In this document: piece by piece, positions 1 through 7,955 of the stretch
Position numbering within the stretch: the stretch's first letter is position 1
Layout of the letters: each line of letters starts with the position of its first letter
Origin: Cellulomonas endophytica
Lineage (GTDB): Bacteria; Actinomycetota; Actinomycetes; Actinomycetales; Cellulomonadaceae
Assembly (NCBI RefSeq): GCF_004123805.1
Contig: NZ_RWJX01000003.1
Location: 62,001-126,000 of the forward strand
Length of the DNA stretch: 64,000 nt
Direction of reading: 5' to 3'
Program-made: the position numbers and the translations under genes
Notes under the pieces: model-generated
The model's database searches: none
The model's input: the letters and a program-made list of their open reading frames with translations, nothing else
What the model was told of the DNA's origin: nothing

Positions 1-47
1 CGCGCCCGTCCGCCGCCGTCCCGCCCCGACCGCCAGGAGCCCCGCCC

Positions 48-929
48 GTGCCCGTCCTCCTCCTCGTCGACGCCGCCCGCACGGGCGCCGGCGCCACCGA
101 CCCCGACGACCGCATCCGCGTCGTGCGCGCCGACGCCCCCCACGTGCAGGTCCTCGACCTGGGCGTCACCCGCGGCGACGGCGTGTTCGAGTCCTTCGGG
201 GTCGTCGACGGCGCCGTGCAGGCCCTCGAGCCGCACCTGGCGCGGCTCGGCCGCTCCCTGGCGATGCTCGACCTGCCCGAGCTCGACCTCGACGTGCTCC
301 GCACCGCGGTCCTGCGGTCCGTCGAGCTGCACGAGCCGCGGCCGGAGCTGCTGTGCAAGCTCGTCGTCACGCGCGGGGTGGAGGGCAGCGGCGTCCCGAC
401 GGCCTGGGTCTACACGGACCCGGGCGCCGACTTCTCGCGCGAGCGCCGGGACGGGATCGCGGTCGTGACGCTCGACCGCGGCCTCCGTCACGACGTCGCG
501 CGGACCTCCCCCTGGCTGCTCCAGGGCGCCAAGACGCTGTCCTACGCGGTGAACAAGGCCGCGCTGCGCGAGGCGGCCCGCCGCGGCGCGCAGGACGTGC
601 TCTTCGTCAGCTCGGACGGCCACGTCCTCGAGGGCCCGACGTCGACGCTCGTCGCGCGGTACGGGCGGACGGTCGTCACGCCCGCCACCGACCAGGGCAT
701 CCTCGCCGGCACCACCCAGGCCGCCGCGTTCGACTGGTTCGCCGCCGAGGGGTTCGACGTCGCCGAGCGCGTGCTCCTCACCGACGAGCTCGCCGGCGCC
801 GACGCGCTGTGGCTGCTCTCGAGCGGGCGGCAGGCGGCCCCGCTGCGGGCGCTGGACGGCCGGGCGCTGGTCGTCGACGCGGAGACCACCACGGGCCTGC
901 TGCGCCACCTGCTGGGCCGCCGGGAGTGA
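48..929 (+). CDS. pabC: aminodeoxychorismate lyase (class IV PLP aminotransferase fold)
   Basis: The product is a 293-residue fold-type IV PLP enzyme. The expected PLP lysine is K162 in GAKTLSYAVNK. The EGPTSTLV (about 195-202) and ILAGTTQ (about 218-224) segments match phosphate-binding parts of the family. PabC makes 4-aminobenzoate from aminodeoxychorismate for folate synthesis in the cytoplasm. A purine-rich RBS (AGGAG, 35-39) lies 8 bases before the GTG, which sets this start. A pabB partner would lie left of the window. A branched-chain or D-amino-acid aminotransferase of the same fold cannot be excluded from sequence alone. Confidence 0.85.
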   Translation: MPVLLLVDAARTGAGATDPDDRIRVVRADAPHVQVLDLGVTRGDGVFESFGVVDGAVQALEPHLARLGRSLAMLDLPELDLDVLRTAVLRSVELHEPRPELLCKLVVTRGVEGSGVPTAWVYTDPGADFSRERRDGIAVVTLDRGLRHDVARTSPWLLQGAKTLSYAVNKAALREAARRGAQDVLFVSSDGHVLEGPTSTLVARYGRTVVTPATDQGILAGTTQAAAFDWFAAEGFDVAERVLLTDELAGADALWLLSSGRQAAPLRALDGRALVVDAETTTGLLRHLLGRRE

Positions 930-963
930 GGTGCGGAGGAGGCGCGGAGCCGGCCGGGGGGTG

Positions 964-987
964 AGGTGCGCCGCACCGGGCGCACCT
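964..987 (+). terminator. stem-loop behind pabC
   Basis: A 9-bp perfect stem AGGTGCGCC/GGCGCACCT with a 6-base loop lies 35 bases after the pabC stop. There is no T-tract, which is usual in this composition. The rest of the 167-base gap to the next gene shows nothing else recognisable. Confidence 0.4.
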
Positions 988-1096
988 GGACGGGGCACGT
1001 CTCGCGTCGGGCAGCGCGGACCGACAGACTAGGCCGGACCGCCGCAGGCCCCGTGCCGCGGGCGGGGGCCGGGACCGCGGGACGGAGAGGGAGCAC

Positions 1097-1528
1097 ATGA
1101 GCACGCCACTGAGCACGTCACCCCTGGCAGGCGGGGGTGCGACGGGCCGCGAGCGGACGCTCGGCCAGCTCGTCAGCGACCTCAGCGAGCAGGGCGCGCG
1201 CCTCGTCCGCGCCGAGATCGACCTGGCGAAGGCCGAGCTCGTCGCGAAGACGAAGTCGCTGGGCACGGGCGCCGGCATCCTCGCCGCGGCGGGGGTCGTG
1301 GCGCTGTACCTGGTGAACGTCGTGCTCGCGCTGATGATCATCGTCCTGGACGAGTGGCTGCCCCTGTGGGCCGCCGCCCTGATCGTCGCCGGGCTGCTGC
1401 TCGTCGTCGTCCTGGTGCTGGCGCTCGTCGGGATCCGCGTCCTCAAGGCCGGCACGCCGCCGGCCCCGACGCGCGCCCAGGAGAACGTCCAGGAGGACAT
1501 CACCGCCGTGAAGGAGGCCATCCGCTGA
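1097..1528 (+). CDS. phage holin-family (PF07332/DUF1469-like) membrane protein
   Basis: The product has 143 residues. An N-terminal soluble segment (about 1-50, with LGQLVSDLSEQGARLVRAEI) precedes two adjacent hydrophobic helices (about 55-80 and 90-115) and a charged tail. This is the pattern of the actinobacterial Phage_holin_3_6/DUF1469 family, chromosomal proteins of unknown function that are not evidence for a phage. A purine-rich stretch at 1084-1093 is the RBS. The stop overlaps the next start (TGATG), so the pair is translationally coupled. The family is commonly followed by a DUF3618 gene, as here. Confidence 0.75.
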   Translation: MSTPLSTSPLAGGGATGRERTLGQLVSDLSEQGARLVRAEIDLAKAELVAKTKSLGTGAGILAAAGVVALYLVNVVLALMIIVLDEWLPLWAAALIVAGLLLVVVLVLALVGIRVLKAGTPPAPTRAQENVQEDITAVKEAIR

Positions 1529-1827
1529 TGGGCACCGAGGACAGCTTCGCCACGCCCCGCACCGTCGCCCTCGAGGCCGAGCTCGCCGCCACGCGCCGGC
1601 AGCTCGCCGAGACCGTCGACGAGCTCGCCGACCGCCTCGACCCGCGCGCCAACGCGCAGAAGGTCGTCGAGGGCGGCCGCCGGTACGTCGACGAGGGCCG
1701 CCGGCTCGTCCAGGACGTCGTCTCCGGCGAGGCGTCGGCCGACGAGCGCAACCGCGTGCTCGCCGTGGCCGGCGGCGTCGTCGGCGCCGTCGTGCTCCTC
1801 GTGACGATCGGCCTGCGCCGCCGCTGA
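1528..1827 (+). CDS. DUF3618 family protein
   Basis: The product has 99 residues. An amphipathic, charged N-terminal region contains the family segment TRRQLAETVDELADRLDPR (about 21-39), and one C-terminal hydrophobic helix (about 76-95) is followed by basic residues. ATG 1528 was chosen because it shares a base with the preceding stop and has AAGGAGG at 1511-1517. An upstream frame extension to 1354 lies wholly inside the holin-family gene and has no reason to be used. Function is unknown; its coupling to the holin-family gene suggests a shared envelope-associated role. Confidence 0.75.
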   Translation: MGTEDSFATPRTVALEAELAATRRQLAETVDELADRLDPRANAQKVVEGGRRYVDEGRRLVQDVVSGEASADERNRVLAVAGGVVGAVVLLVTIGLRRR

Positions 1828-1855
1828 GGCGGGCCTGAGGAGCACGGCCCCACCG

Positions 1856-1897
1856 ACGACGACGGCCGCCCCGCTGCTGCGGGGCGGCCGTCGTCGT
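1856..1897. terminator. bidirectional terminator between DUF3618 gene and bldC
   Basis: A perfect stem of 18-19 bp (left arm 1856-1874, right arm 1879-1897, TGCT loop) lies between two convergent genes that end at 1827 and 1918. It can serve both strands. No T-tract follows. Confidence 0.75.
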
Positions 1898-1917
1898 GCG
1901 CGGGTGCGGGTGGTGCG

Positions 1918-2124
1918 TCAGCCCTCGCCGACGCGCGGCCGCGGGAGGCCGTCGAGGAGGCTCCGGACCTCCGACTCGCGGTAGCGGCGGTGGCCGCCGA
2001 GCGTGCGGATCGACGAGAGCTTCCCGGCCTTCGCCCAGCGCGTCACGGTCTTCGGGTCGACGCGGAACATGCTCGCCACCTCGGACGGCGTGAGCAGGGT
2101 CTCCGACTCGGACTGCAGTGCCAT
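1918..2124 (-). CDS. bldC: BldC-type MerR-like DNA-binding protein
   Basis: The product is a 68-residue one-domain protein made almost entirely of a winged helix-turn-helix: LTPSEVASMFRVDPKTVTRW (about 10-29) followed by GKLSSIRTLGGHRRYRESEV. In Streptomyces, BldC is a small MerR-fold protein that binds DNA as head-to-tail oligomers on direct repeats and controls the onset of development. Length and the GGHRRYRESEV wing match that family closely. A GGAAAGAGGT-like RBS precedes the ATG on the minus strand. In a non-sporulating actinobacterium the target genes are unknown. It has its own promoter in the gap to the divergent DUF3073 gene. Confidence 0.9.
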   Translation of the reverse strand: MALQSESETLLTPSEVASMFRVDPKTVTRWAKAGKLSSIRTLGGHRRYRESEVRSLLDGLPRPRVGEG

Positions 2125-2180
2125 GGGACCACCTCTTTCCGGGCCTGGGCGTGGGACACCTGTGGAGCTGCTGCCCCGTA

Positions 2181-2220
2181 CACCGGGTGGGGTACAGGGG
2201 ACAATCTACCCACCGGGTGA
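2181..2220 (-). promoter_or_regulatory. bldC promoter region with two CACCGGGTG repeats
   Basis: The 343-base gap 2125-2467 holds the divergent bldC and DUF3073 promoters. Two identical copies of CACCGGGTG, itself a short palindrome, start at 2181 and 2211, exactly 30 bases apart. Between them, on the minus strand, lies a -10-like TAGATT (2208-2203). The spacing equals about three helical turns, so two proteins could sit on the same face of the DNA around the bldC promoter. Which regulator binds is not known. Confidence 0.45.
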
Positions 2221-2348
2221 GATTCGGCGCGATTCGTGAGACCGATCCTGTACCGGATCTTGACGATCCCGACACACGGGTCGCGCTCGCGCGCGACGTG
2301 GCGGTCGCCACACGTCCTCACCCGGCCACGGCACGGGACCCGGTGGTC

Positions 2349-2374
2349 GGAACACTCCGGCGCCGTGTAGCGTT
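2349..2374 (+). promoter_or_regulatory. putative promoter of the DUF3073 gene
   Basis: GGAAC (2349-2353) and CGTT (2371-2374) are separated by 17 bases, the layout of promoters used by ECF sigma factors of the SigE/SigR type. The same place can also be read as an ordinary -10 TAGCGT (2368-2373). The decamer GTGTAGCGTT (2365-2374) recurs exactly upstream of the cold shock gene at 20887-20896. About 94 bases of 5' leader follow. Confidence 0.35.
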
Positions 2375-2467
2375 GCGCCACGACAAGACGAACCGGCATC
2401 CAGGGGCCGCCCGTCTCGGTTTCGAGAACGGTGCCGCCCCTCATCCACGTAAGAGGGGGTCGATGCC

Positions 2468-2686
2468 ATGGGGCGCGGCCGTCAGAAGGCGAAGCAGACC
2501 AAGGTCGCTCGCGAGCTGAAGTACTACAGCCCGGAGACGAACTACCGGGCTCTCGAGCAGGAGCTGGGCGCCGTCGGTCATCGCGACGACAACCGGCGTG
2601 GGGCGCTCGAGACCTCGGACCGGCCTGCCGACCGCCTGCCGGACACGTGGGAGCGTTGGAGCGACGACGAGGACGACGACCGCTAG
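2468..2686 (+). CDS. DUF3073 family protein
   Basis: The product has 72 residues. A basic N-terminus (MGRGRQKAKQTKVARELKYY, residues 1-20) carries the DUF3073 signature and continues into SPETNYRALEQEL. The tail is strongly acidic (SDDEDDDR). The ATG at 2468 has GAGGGG at 2452-2457 and gives the conserved MGRGRQKAK start. Function is not established for this actinobacterial family. Its place between bldC and purM on the opposite strand is a common gene order in actinobacteria, but it is not co-transcribed with the purine genes. Confidence 0.85.
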   Translation: MGRGRQKAKQTKVARELKYYSPETNYRALEQELGAVGHRDDNRRGALETSDRPADRLPDTWERWSDDEDDDR

Positions 2687-2709
2687 GTCCGTCGTCAGGT
2701 CATGACCGT

Positions 2710-2741
2710 GCGACCGGCCGTCCCCCGGGGCGGCCGGTCGC
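2710..2741 (+). terminator. terminator behind DUF3073 gene, convergent with purM
   Basis: An 11-bp stem GCGACCGGCCG/CGGCCGGTCGC encloses a C/G-rich 10-base loop. It lies 23 bases after the DUF3073 stop and 69 bases after the purM stop read from the other side, so it may serve both. Confidence 0.6.
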
Positions 2742-2810
2742 GCGCGTCCGGCACCCTCACGGTCGCCGGCGGGGCCCCGGTCGCCCCGGGGCCGCCCGCG
2801 TCCCGTCGGC

Positions 2811-3929
2811 TCAGGTGCGGTACGTCCCGTGGAGCAGCACCGCGCCGCCCGTCACGCCCTTCGTCCCCTCGACGAGGCCGCGGTCGTCCTGCGCGCGCGG
2901 CCGCACCCGCCCGAGCTCCCAGGCGGCGAGGCCGAGCGTCCTCGCGTGCGCCAGCACGGCGTCCGCCACCTCCGGCGCGACGACGGCGACCATGCCGACC
3001 CCGAGGTTGAGCGTGCCCTCGAGGTCCTCCCACGGCACCGCGCCCAGGCCCTGCACCAGCGCGAACACCGGCGGCACCGTCCACCCCGAGCGGTCGATCT
3101 CGGCGACGACGCCCGCGGGCAGCACCCGGGCGACGTTCGCCGCCAGGCCGCCGCCGGTGACGTGGCTGAACGTGCGCACCGCGCCCGCCGGAGCGGCGTC
3201 GACGAGCGCGAGGCAGTCGGCGGCGTAGACGCGCGTGGGCTCGAGCAGCTCCTCGCCGAGGGTGCGGCCCAGCTCGTCGACGTGCCGCTCCAGCCCCCAG
3301 CCGGCGTGCCGCACCACAGCGCGCACGAGGGAGTAGCCGTTGGAGTGCAGGCCGGACGACCCGAGCGCGAGCAGCACGTCCCCCGCGCGCACGCGGTCCG
3401 GCCCGAGCAGCGCGTCCGCCTCGACGACGCCGGTCGCGGCCCCGGCGACGTCGTACTCGTCGGGCGCGAGCAGGCCCGGGTGCTCCGCGGTCTCCCCGCC
3501 GACGAGCGCCGTCCCCGCCACGGAGCACGCGGCCGCGATCCCGCGGACCACGTCCGCGATGCGCTCCGGCACCACCCGGCCGCAGGCGATGTAGTCCGTC
3601 ATGAAGAGCGGCCGGGCGCCCACGACGACGATGTCGTCGACGACCATGCCGACGAGGTCGAACCCGATGGTGTCGTGCACGTCGAGGGCCTGCGCGATCG
3701 CGACCTTCGTGCCGACGCCGTCCGTGCTCGTGGCGAGCAGGGGCCGCCGGTACGCCGTGAGGGCCGAGGCGTCCCAGAGCCCGGCGAAGCCGCCGACCCC
3801 GCCGAGCACCTGCGGCCCGTGCGTGGCGCGGACCGCCTCCTTCATGAGCTCGACCGCGCGGTCGCCCGCCTCCGTGTCGACGCCCGCCGCCGCGTAGGTC
3901 AGGCCGGCACCGGCAGCCGCCGCGGTCAC
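2811..3929 (-). CDS. purM: phosphoribosylformylglycinamidine cyclo-ligase (AIR synthetase)
   Basis: The product has 372 residues and catalyses the fifth step of purine synthesis, ATP-dependent ring closure of FGAM to AIR. Visible family blocks are LTYAAAGVDTEAGDRAVE near the N-terminus, STDGVGTKV, DLVGMVVDDIVVVGA, GGETAEHPGL and HVTGGGLAANVARVLP. The GTG at 3929 was chosen because it overlaps the purF stop by 4 bases (GTGA), a clear translational-coupling junction, and gives an N-terminus of normal length. It is the last gene of the leftward purF-purM unit. Confidence 0.95.
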   Translation of the reverse strand: MTAAAAGAGLTYAAAGVDTEAGDRAVELMKEAVRATHGPQVLGGVGGFAGLWDASALTAYRRPLLATSTDGVGTKVAIAQALDVHDTIGFDLVGMVVDDIVVVGARPLFMTDYIACGRVVPERIADVVRGIAAACSVAGTALVGGETAEHPGLLAPDEYDVAGAATGVVEADALLGPDRVRAGDVLLALGSSGLHSNGYSLVRAVVRHAGWGLERHVDELGRTLGEELLEPTRVYAADCLALVDAAPAGAVRTFSHVTGGGLAANVARVLPAGVVAEIDRSGWTVPPVFALVQGLGAVPWEDLEGTLNLGVGMVAVVAPEVADAVLAHARTLGLAAWELGRVRPRAQDDRGLVEGTKGVTGGAVLLHGTYRT

Positions 3930-5482
3930 GGGTGCTCCAGCGCCGAGGCGCCACCCGCACCGGGCACGATCGAGAGCAGCCCGTCCTCCGGCGCACCGAT
4001 GGGCAGCACCTCCTGCTCGAGCAGGTGCTTGCCGAGCCGGTCGGCCGGCGGCAGCTCGATGGGGTACTGGCCGGTGAAGCACGCCGCGCAGAGCTGGCTC
4101 GCCGGCTGCTGCGTGGCCTCGACCATGCCGTCGACGGAGATGTAGCCGAGGGAGTCCGCGCTCAGCGACGCGGCGATCTCGGCGACCCCGAGGCCGTTGG
4201 CGATGAGCTCCGCGCGCGAGGCGAAGTCGATGCCGTAGAAGCACGGCCACTTCACGGGGGGCGACGAGATGCGCACGTGCACCTCCGCCGCGCCCGCCTC
4301 GCGCAGCATGCGCACGAGGGCGCGCTGGGTGTTGCCGCGGACGATGGAGTCGTCGACCACGACGAGCCGCTTGCCCCGGATGACCTCGCGCAGAGGGTTG
4401 AGCTTGAGGCGGATGCCGAGCTGCCGCAGCGTCTGCGAGGGCTGGATGAACGTGCGCCCGACGTAGGAGTTCTTCGTCAGCCCCTGGCCGAAGGGGATGC
4501 CGGACTCCGTCGCGAAGCCGATGGCGGCCGGGGTGCCCGACTCCGGCACCGGGATGACGAGGTCCGCCTCGACGGGGTGCTCCTGCGCGAGGCGGCGGCC
4601 CATCGCCACGCGCGCGGCGTGCACGGACCGGCCGGCGATCGTCGTGTCCGGGCGCGCGAGGTACACGTACTCGAAGACGCAGCCCGCGCGGTCGGGCGTG
4701 GCGAACCGGGTGCTGCGCAGGCCGTCGCCGTCGATCGCGAGGAACTCGCCCGGCTCGACCTCGCGGACGAAGGACGCGCCGACGATGTCGAGCGCGGGCG
4801 TCTCGCTCGCCACGACCCAGCCGCGCTCCAGGCGGCCGAGCACGAGGGGCCGCACGCCCTGCGGGTCGCGGGCGGCGTAGAGCGTGTGCTCGTCCATGAA
4901 GACGAGGCTGAAGGCGCCGCGCAGCCGCGGCAGCACCTCGAGCGCCGTCGCCTCGAGGGTGTGGTCCGGGTCCCCGGCCAGGAGCGCGGTGATGAGCGCC
5001 GTGTCGGTGGTGTTGCCGCGCGCGAGCTCGCCCCGCCGCTGCTGGCCGTACCGCTCCGCGACGAGGTCGACGAGCTCGGCCGTGTTCGTCAGGTTGCCGT
5101 TGTGCCCGAGGGCGACCGTGCCCCCGGCCGTCGCGCCGAGCGTGGGCTGCGCGTTCTCCCAGGTGGAGCCGCCGGTGGTCGAGTACCGGGCGTGCCCGAT
5201 GGCGATGTGCCCCTGGAGGGCGTTGAGCGCCGTCTCGTCGAACACCTGCGAGACCAGGCCCATGTCCTTGTAGACGAGGAGGTGCTCGCCGTCGGAGGTG
5301 GCGATGCCCGCGGACTCCTGCCCGCGGTGCTGGATCGCGTAGATGCCGAAGTAGGCGAGCTTGGCGACCTCCTCCCCCGGCGCCCAGACCCCGAAGACGC
5401 CGCACGCGTCCTGGGGTCCCTTCTCACCGGGGAGCAGCTCGTGGTTCAGACGACCGTCTGCGCGAAGGGCCACGGGCACCAT
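3926..5482 (-). CDS. purF: amidophosphoribosyltransferase
   Basis: The product has 518 residues and catalyses the committed step of purine synthesis, PRPP plus glutamine to phosphoribosylamine. With the ATG at 5482 the catalytic cysteine is C27 in GPQDACGVFGV, so a 26-residue propeptide must be removed. The glutaminase domain follows (HRGQESAG, HARYSTTG). The PRTase motif is VVVDDSIVRGNT. The four cysteine positions expected for the structural 4Fe-4S cluster are present (AGCVFEY, PCFYGID, LCAAC). No strong RBS is visible; GTG codons at 5479 and 5473 are alternative starts. The 3' end is coupled to purM. Confidence 0.93.
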   Translation of the reverse strand: MVPVALRADGRLNHELLPGEKGPQDACGVFGVWAPGEEVAKLAYFGIYAIQHRGQESAGIATSDGEHLLVYKDMGLVSQVFDETALNALQGHIAIGHARYSTTGGSTWENAQPTLGATAGGTVALGHNGNLTNTAELVDLVAERYGQQRRGELARGNTTDTALITALLAGDPDHTLEATALEVLPRLRGAFSLVFMDEHTLYAARDPQGVRPLVLGRLERGWVVASETPALDIVGASFVREVEPGEFLAIDGDGLRSTRFATPDRAGCVFEYVYLARPDTTIAGRSVHAARVAMGRRLAQEHPVEADLVIPVPESGTPAAIGFATESGIPFGQGLTKNSYVGRTFIQPSQTLRQLGIRLKLNPLREVIRGKRLVVVDDSIVRGNTQRALVRMLREAGAAEVHVRISSPPVKWPCFYGIDFASRAELIANGLGVAEIAASLSADSLGYISVDGMVEATQQPASQLCAACFTGQYPIELPPADRLGKHLLEQEVLPIGAPEDGLLSIVPGAGGASALEHP

Positions 5483-5534
5483 GGTGGCACAGCGGGCCCG
5501 TCCCGCCGCCGGGCGGTCCGCCGGGCGCCCCCGG

Positions 5535-6038
5535 TCAGGCGCGTCCGCGCCGCCGGCGGCGGGGGCCGCGCGGGCGCGGCGGGATCCCGGCGGCCCGGTC
5601 CGAGCGCCGCTCGGCGACGACGTGCGCGACCCCGCCGGCGGTCGCGCCCAGCAGCGCACCGGCGAGCACGAGCCAGGCGCGCGCCCCGCCCGACCCGCGC
5701 AGGAGGGGGAAGGCGCCGCCACCCTCCGCGGCGGACGTGCTGCCGAAGAACGACAGCACGAGCCCGAGCAGCACGCCGACGAGCACACCGGCGAGCACGA
5801 AGCGGCCGGGCCGCGGGGCCCGGCGCACCCGGGCGGGCTCGGCGACCTGCAGGAGCGCCTCCTCCGAGGGCACCGCGCGCTCCGAGGGCTCCGGGTCCTC
5901 CACGGGCTCCGGGTGCTCCGCGGACCGCGGGGGTCCGGCCTCGGGCACGGCCGGCGACGCCGGTGCGGCGACCGGGGCGGTGGGCTCCCGGGCCGGATCG
6001 GCGGCGGCGGGCTCCGGGGCGACGGGCTCGGGGGGCAC
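5535..6038 (-). CDS. two-TM membrane protein of unknown function
   Basis: The product has 167 residues. The first 75 are rich in proline, alanine and glutamate and look disordered (PPEPVAPEPAAADPA). Two hydrophobic helices follow (about 80-102 and 120-142), separated by a short glycine/serine loop. The tail is very basic (RPRGPRRRRRGRA). I recognise no domain. It begins 9 bases after the sterol-carrier-like stop and ends 52 bases before purF on the same strand, so it probably belongs to one transcript with them. The codon pattern and open frame support a real gene; the GTG start is not fixed by an RBS. Confidence 0.6.
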   Translation of the reverse strand: MPPEPVAPEPAAADPAREPTAPVAAPASPAVPEAGPPRSAEHPEPVEDPEPSERAVPSEEALLQVAEPARVRRAPRPGRFVLAGVLVGVLLGLVLSFFGSTSAAEGGGAFPLLRGSGGARAWLVLAGALLGATAGGVAHVVAERRSDRAAGIPPRPRGPRRRRRGRA

Positions 6039-6047
6039 CCGCCGATC

Positions 6048-6458
6048 CTAGGCGCCGCCCCCGGGGGCGTCCCCGGCGGACGGCCGGCGCCGGGCCGCCT
6101 GGAGCGGCAGCAGGCCGGTGAGGTCGGCGCGCTCGCCCGAGGCCCGCACCCGCCCCGCCGCGACCGCCTCGGCCCAGGTCAGGGTGCCGGTGGCGAGCGC
6201 GAGCCAGGTGCCGGGGTCCGTCTCGACGACGTTGGGCGGCGTGCCGCGCGTGTGCCGGGGGCCCGCCACGGCCTGCACGGCGCCGTCCGGCGGCACGCGG
6301 ACCTCGACGGAGTTGCCGGGCGCGAGCGCGGCGACCTCCTCGAGCGTGAAGCGCACGGCGGTGCGGCGGGCCGCGAGGGGCACGCCCGCGGGGTCGGCCC
6401 GCCACGTCTCCAGCGCCGCCCGGCCGGCGGCGGGGTCGGTGCGGCGACGCGGTGGCAC
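6048..6458 (-). CDS. sterol-carrier-family protein
   Basis: The product has 136 residues. The C-terminal part ([34 protein letters not shown], about 85-118) has the pattern of SCP2-like/sterol carrier proteins of actinobacteria, which often lie next to purF. The N-terminal part reads [27 protein letters not shown]2 folds bind lipids or act as accessory domains; the ligand here is unknown. A strong RBS (GGGGAGGA, 6473-6466) precedes the GTG. It starts 18 bases after the P450 stop and runs into the two-TM gene, so a shared transcript is likely. Confidence 0.75.
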   Translation of the reverse strand: MPPRRRTDPAAGRAALETWRADPAGVPLAARRTAVRFTLEEVAALAPGNSVEVRVPPDGAVQAVAGPRHTRGTPPNVVETDPGTWLALATGTLTWAEAVAAGRVRASGERADLTGLLPLQAARRRPSAGDAPGGGA

Positions 6459-6476
6459 GGCGCCATCCTCCCCGCG

Positions 6477-7874
6477 TCAGCCGCGGGCGCGCACGTCGAA
6501 CCGCAACGTGAAGGGGCTGAGGCTGCCGGGCAGCGGCGCCCCCTCCACCATCCGCGACGGGTCCGCCAGGGGCAGGTCGTGGTGCTGGAGCAGCCGCCCC
6601 AGGAAGGTGCTCGTCGTCTCCAGGACGAGGTTGCGTCCGGGGCAGGCGGCCGGGCCGGCGCTGAAGGGCACGAGCGGCCAGTCCCCGGCGGCCGCACCGC
6701 CGTCGCGCTCGTCCCACAGGCCCGGTGCGAAGGCGTGCGCCTGCGGCAGGTGCTCGTCGTCCCGGTGGAAGAGCGGCGCGTAGGTGAGGACGCTCGTGCC
6801 GGGCGGCACGGGCCCGCCCTCCCACCGCGTCCGCTCCACGGACTCGCGCAGCACCGCGGGCGTGGTCGGCCACAGCCGTACGGACTCCAGCACCGTGGCG
6901 CGCAGGAGCGGCAGGTCCTGGGGGACGGCGAGGTCGCGCCCGGCCAGCTCGCCCCGGACCCGGGCCGCGTGCGCGGGGTGCGCGGCGAGCAGCGCCAGGG
7001 CCCGCACGCCCGCCCACGCCGCGGCGTCGAAGGCGAACAGCCACTGCGTCACCTGCTGCGCGGGCTCCAGCCCGGGGGTGGCGGGGAACCGGGCGGCGTG
7101 CGCGGCGAGGCTGCCCGGCTCGGCGCGGCTCAGGTGCGCCTCGAGGCGCCGCAGCACGTCCGCACGGAGCGCGTGCCGCCGGGGGTGCAGGAAGGCCCAG
7201 TTGCCGGCGGCCCGCAGGCGGCGCAGGTCGTCGGTGAGCGCCGCGTCGTCCGCCGCGCCGTCGCCGAGCACGAGCCGCCGGACGGCCCGGTACCAGTGCG
7301 CCACGTAGTCGTCCCACCCCAGGCCCCCGGCGCGGCCGGCGTCGGCCAGGAGCCCGTCCGCCTCGTCGACGACCGCGCGCACGAGCGGGCCCGCGCCGTG
7401 GTGCACGGGGCTCGCGCTGTCGAGGACCGCGTCGTGGAACGGGCGCCGCACCGCCCGGTCGGAGGCGCTCGACACCAGCACGTTCTCGGGCTCGAAGTGG
7501 CCCAGGGCGGCCCGCTTCTCCCGCGTCGCGGGCGTGAACGGGACCGGAGTGCCCTCGAGCACGCGGTGCACGTGCCCCGGCGCGAGGAGCACGACCATGC
7601 GCCGCCCCGGCACGCGCAGCCGCAGCGGCCCGTCCCCGTGCCGTCGGCGCAGGCCCTGGAGCAGCCGGACCGCCCGGGCGTCGGCGTCGAGCCGCTCCGC
7701 CAGGCCCTCCGCCGCCGGCCGGCGGACGAGCACGCCCCGGGCGAGCAGCGGCACGACGACCTCGGCCATCACGCGGGCCGTCTCGGCCACCGACGCGCGG
7801 GGCAACGAGGACCCGGGCGCGGGCGACGGCTCCGGTGCGTGCGGGCGCCGGGGGGCGGGCGGGGCGGCGGTCAT
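6477..7874 (-). CDS. cytochrome P450
   Basis: The product has 465 residues. The haem-binding loop PFSAGPAACPGRNL has its cysteine at about C411, and the K-helix ExxR is E330-S-V-R333. The residues before about 60 are low complexity. In the I-helix, where P450s normally read (A/G)GxxT, this protein reads FAFDAAAW (about 280-287): the threonine is alanine while an acid (D283) is kept. That suggests altered oxygen activation or use of peroxide. No dedicated ferredoxin or reductase is adjacent. It is followed within 18 bases by a lipid-binding-type protein, so a lipid or sterol-like substrate is possible but unproven. Confidence 0.85.
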   Translation of the reverse strand: MTAAPPAPRRPHAPEPSPAPGSSLPRASVAETARVMAEVVVPLLARGVLVRRPAAEGLAERLDADARAVRLLQGLRRRHGDGPLRLRVPGRRMVVLLAPGHVHRVLEGTPVPFTPATREKRAALGHFEPENVLVSSASDRAVRRPFHDAVLDSASPVHHGAGPLVRAVVDEADGLLADAGRAGGLGWDDYVAHWYRAVRRLVLGDGAADDAALTDDLRRLRAAGNWAFLHPRRHALRADVLRRLEAHLSRAEPGSLAAHAARFPATPGLEPAQQVTQWLFAFDAAAWAGVRALALLAAHPAHAARVRGELAGRDLAVPQDLPLLRATVLESVRLWPTTPAVLRESVERTRWEGGPVPPGTSVLTYAPLFHRDDEHLPQAHAFAPGLWDERDGGAAAGDWPLVPFSAGPAACPGRNLVLETTSTFLGRLLQHHDLPLADPSRMVEGAPLPGSLSPFTLRFDVRARG

Positions 7875-7955
7875 GGTCCTCCTCCGGGCACGGGCGCCGG
7901 TCGGCGCGGCATCCCCAGCGTCCGTGAACCCGGGAGCGCCCGCACCCGCACGGCC

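Noticed and set aside
1097-1528. Prophage remnant suggested by a holin-family protein
   Set aside because: This family is a common chromosomal actinobacterial membrane protein paired with DUF3618. No phage structural, lysis or integrase gene is nearby.
6477-7874. Assignment of the P450 to the CYP152 peroxygenase family
   Set aside because: The haem loop lacks the insertion typical of CYP152, and the I-helix lacks the substrate-binding Arg-Pro pair. Only the loss of the threonine is shared.
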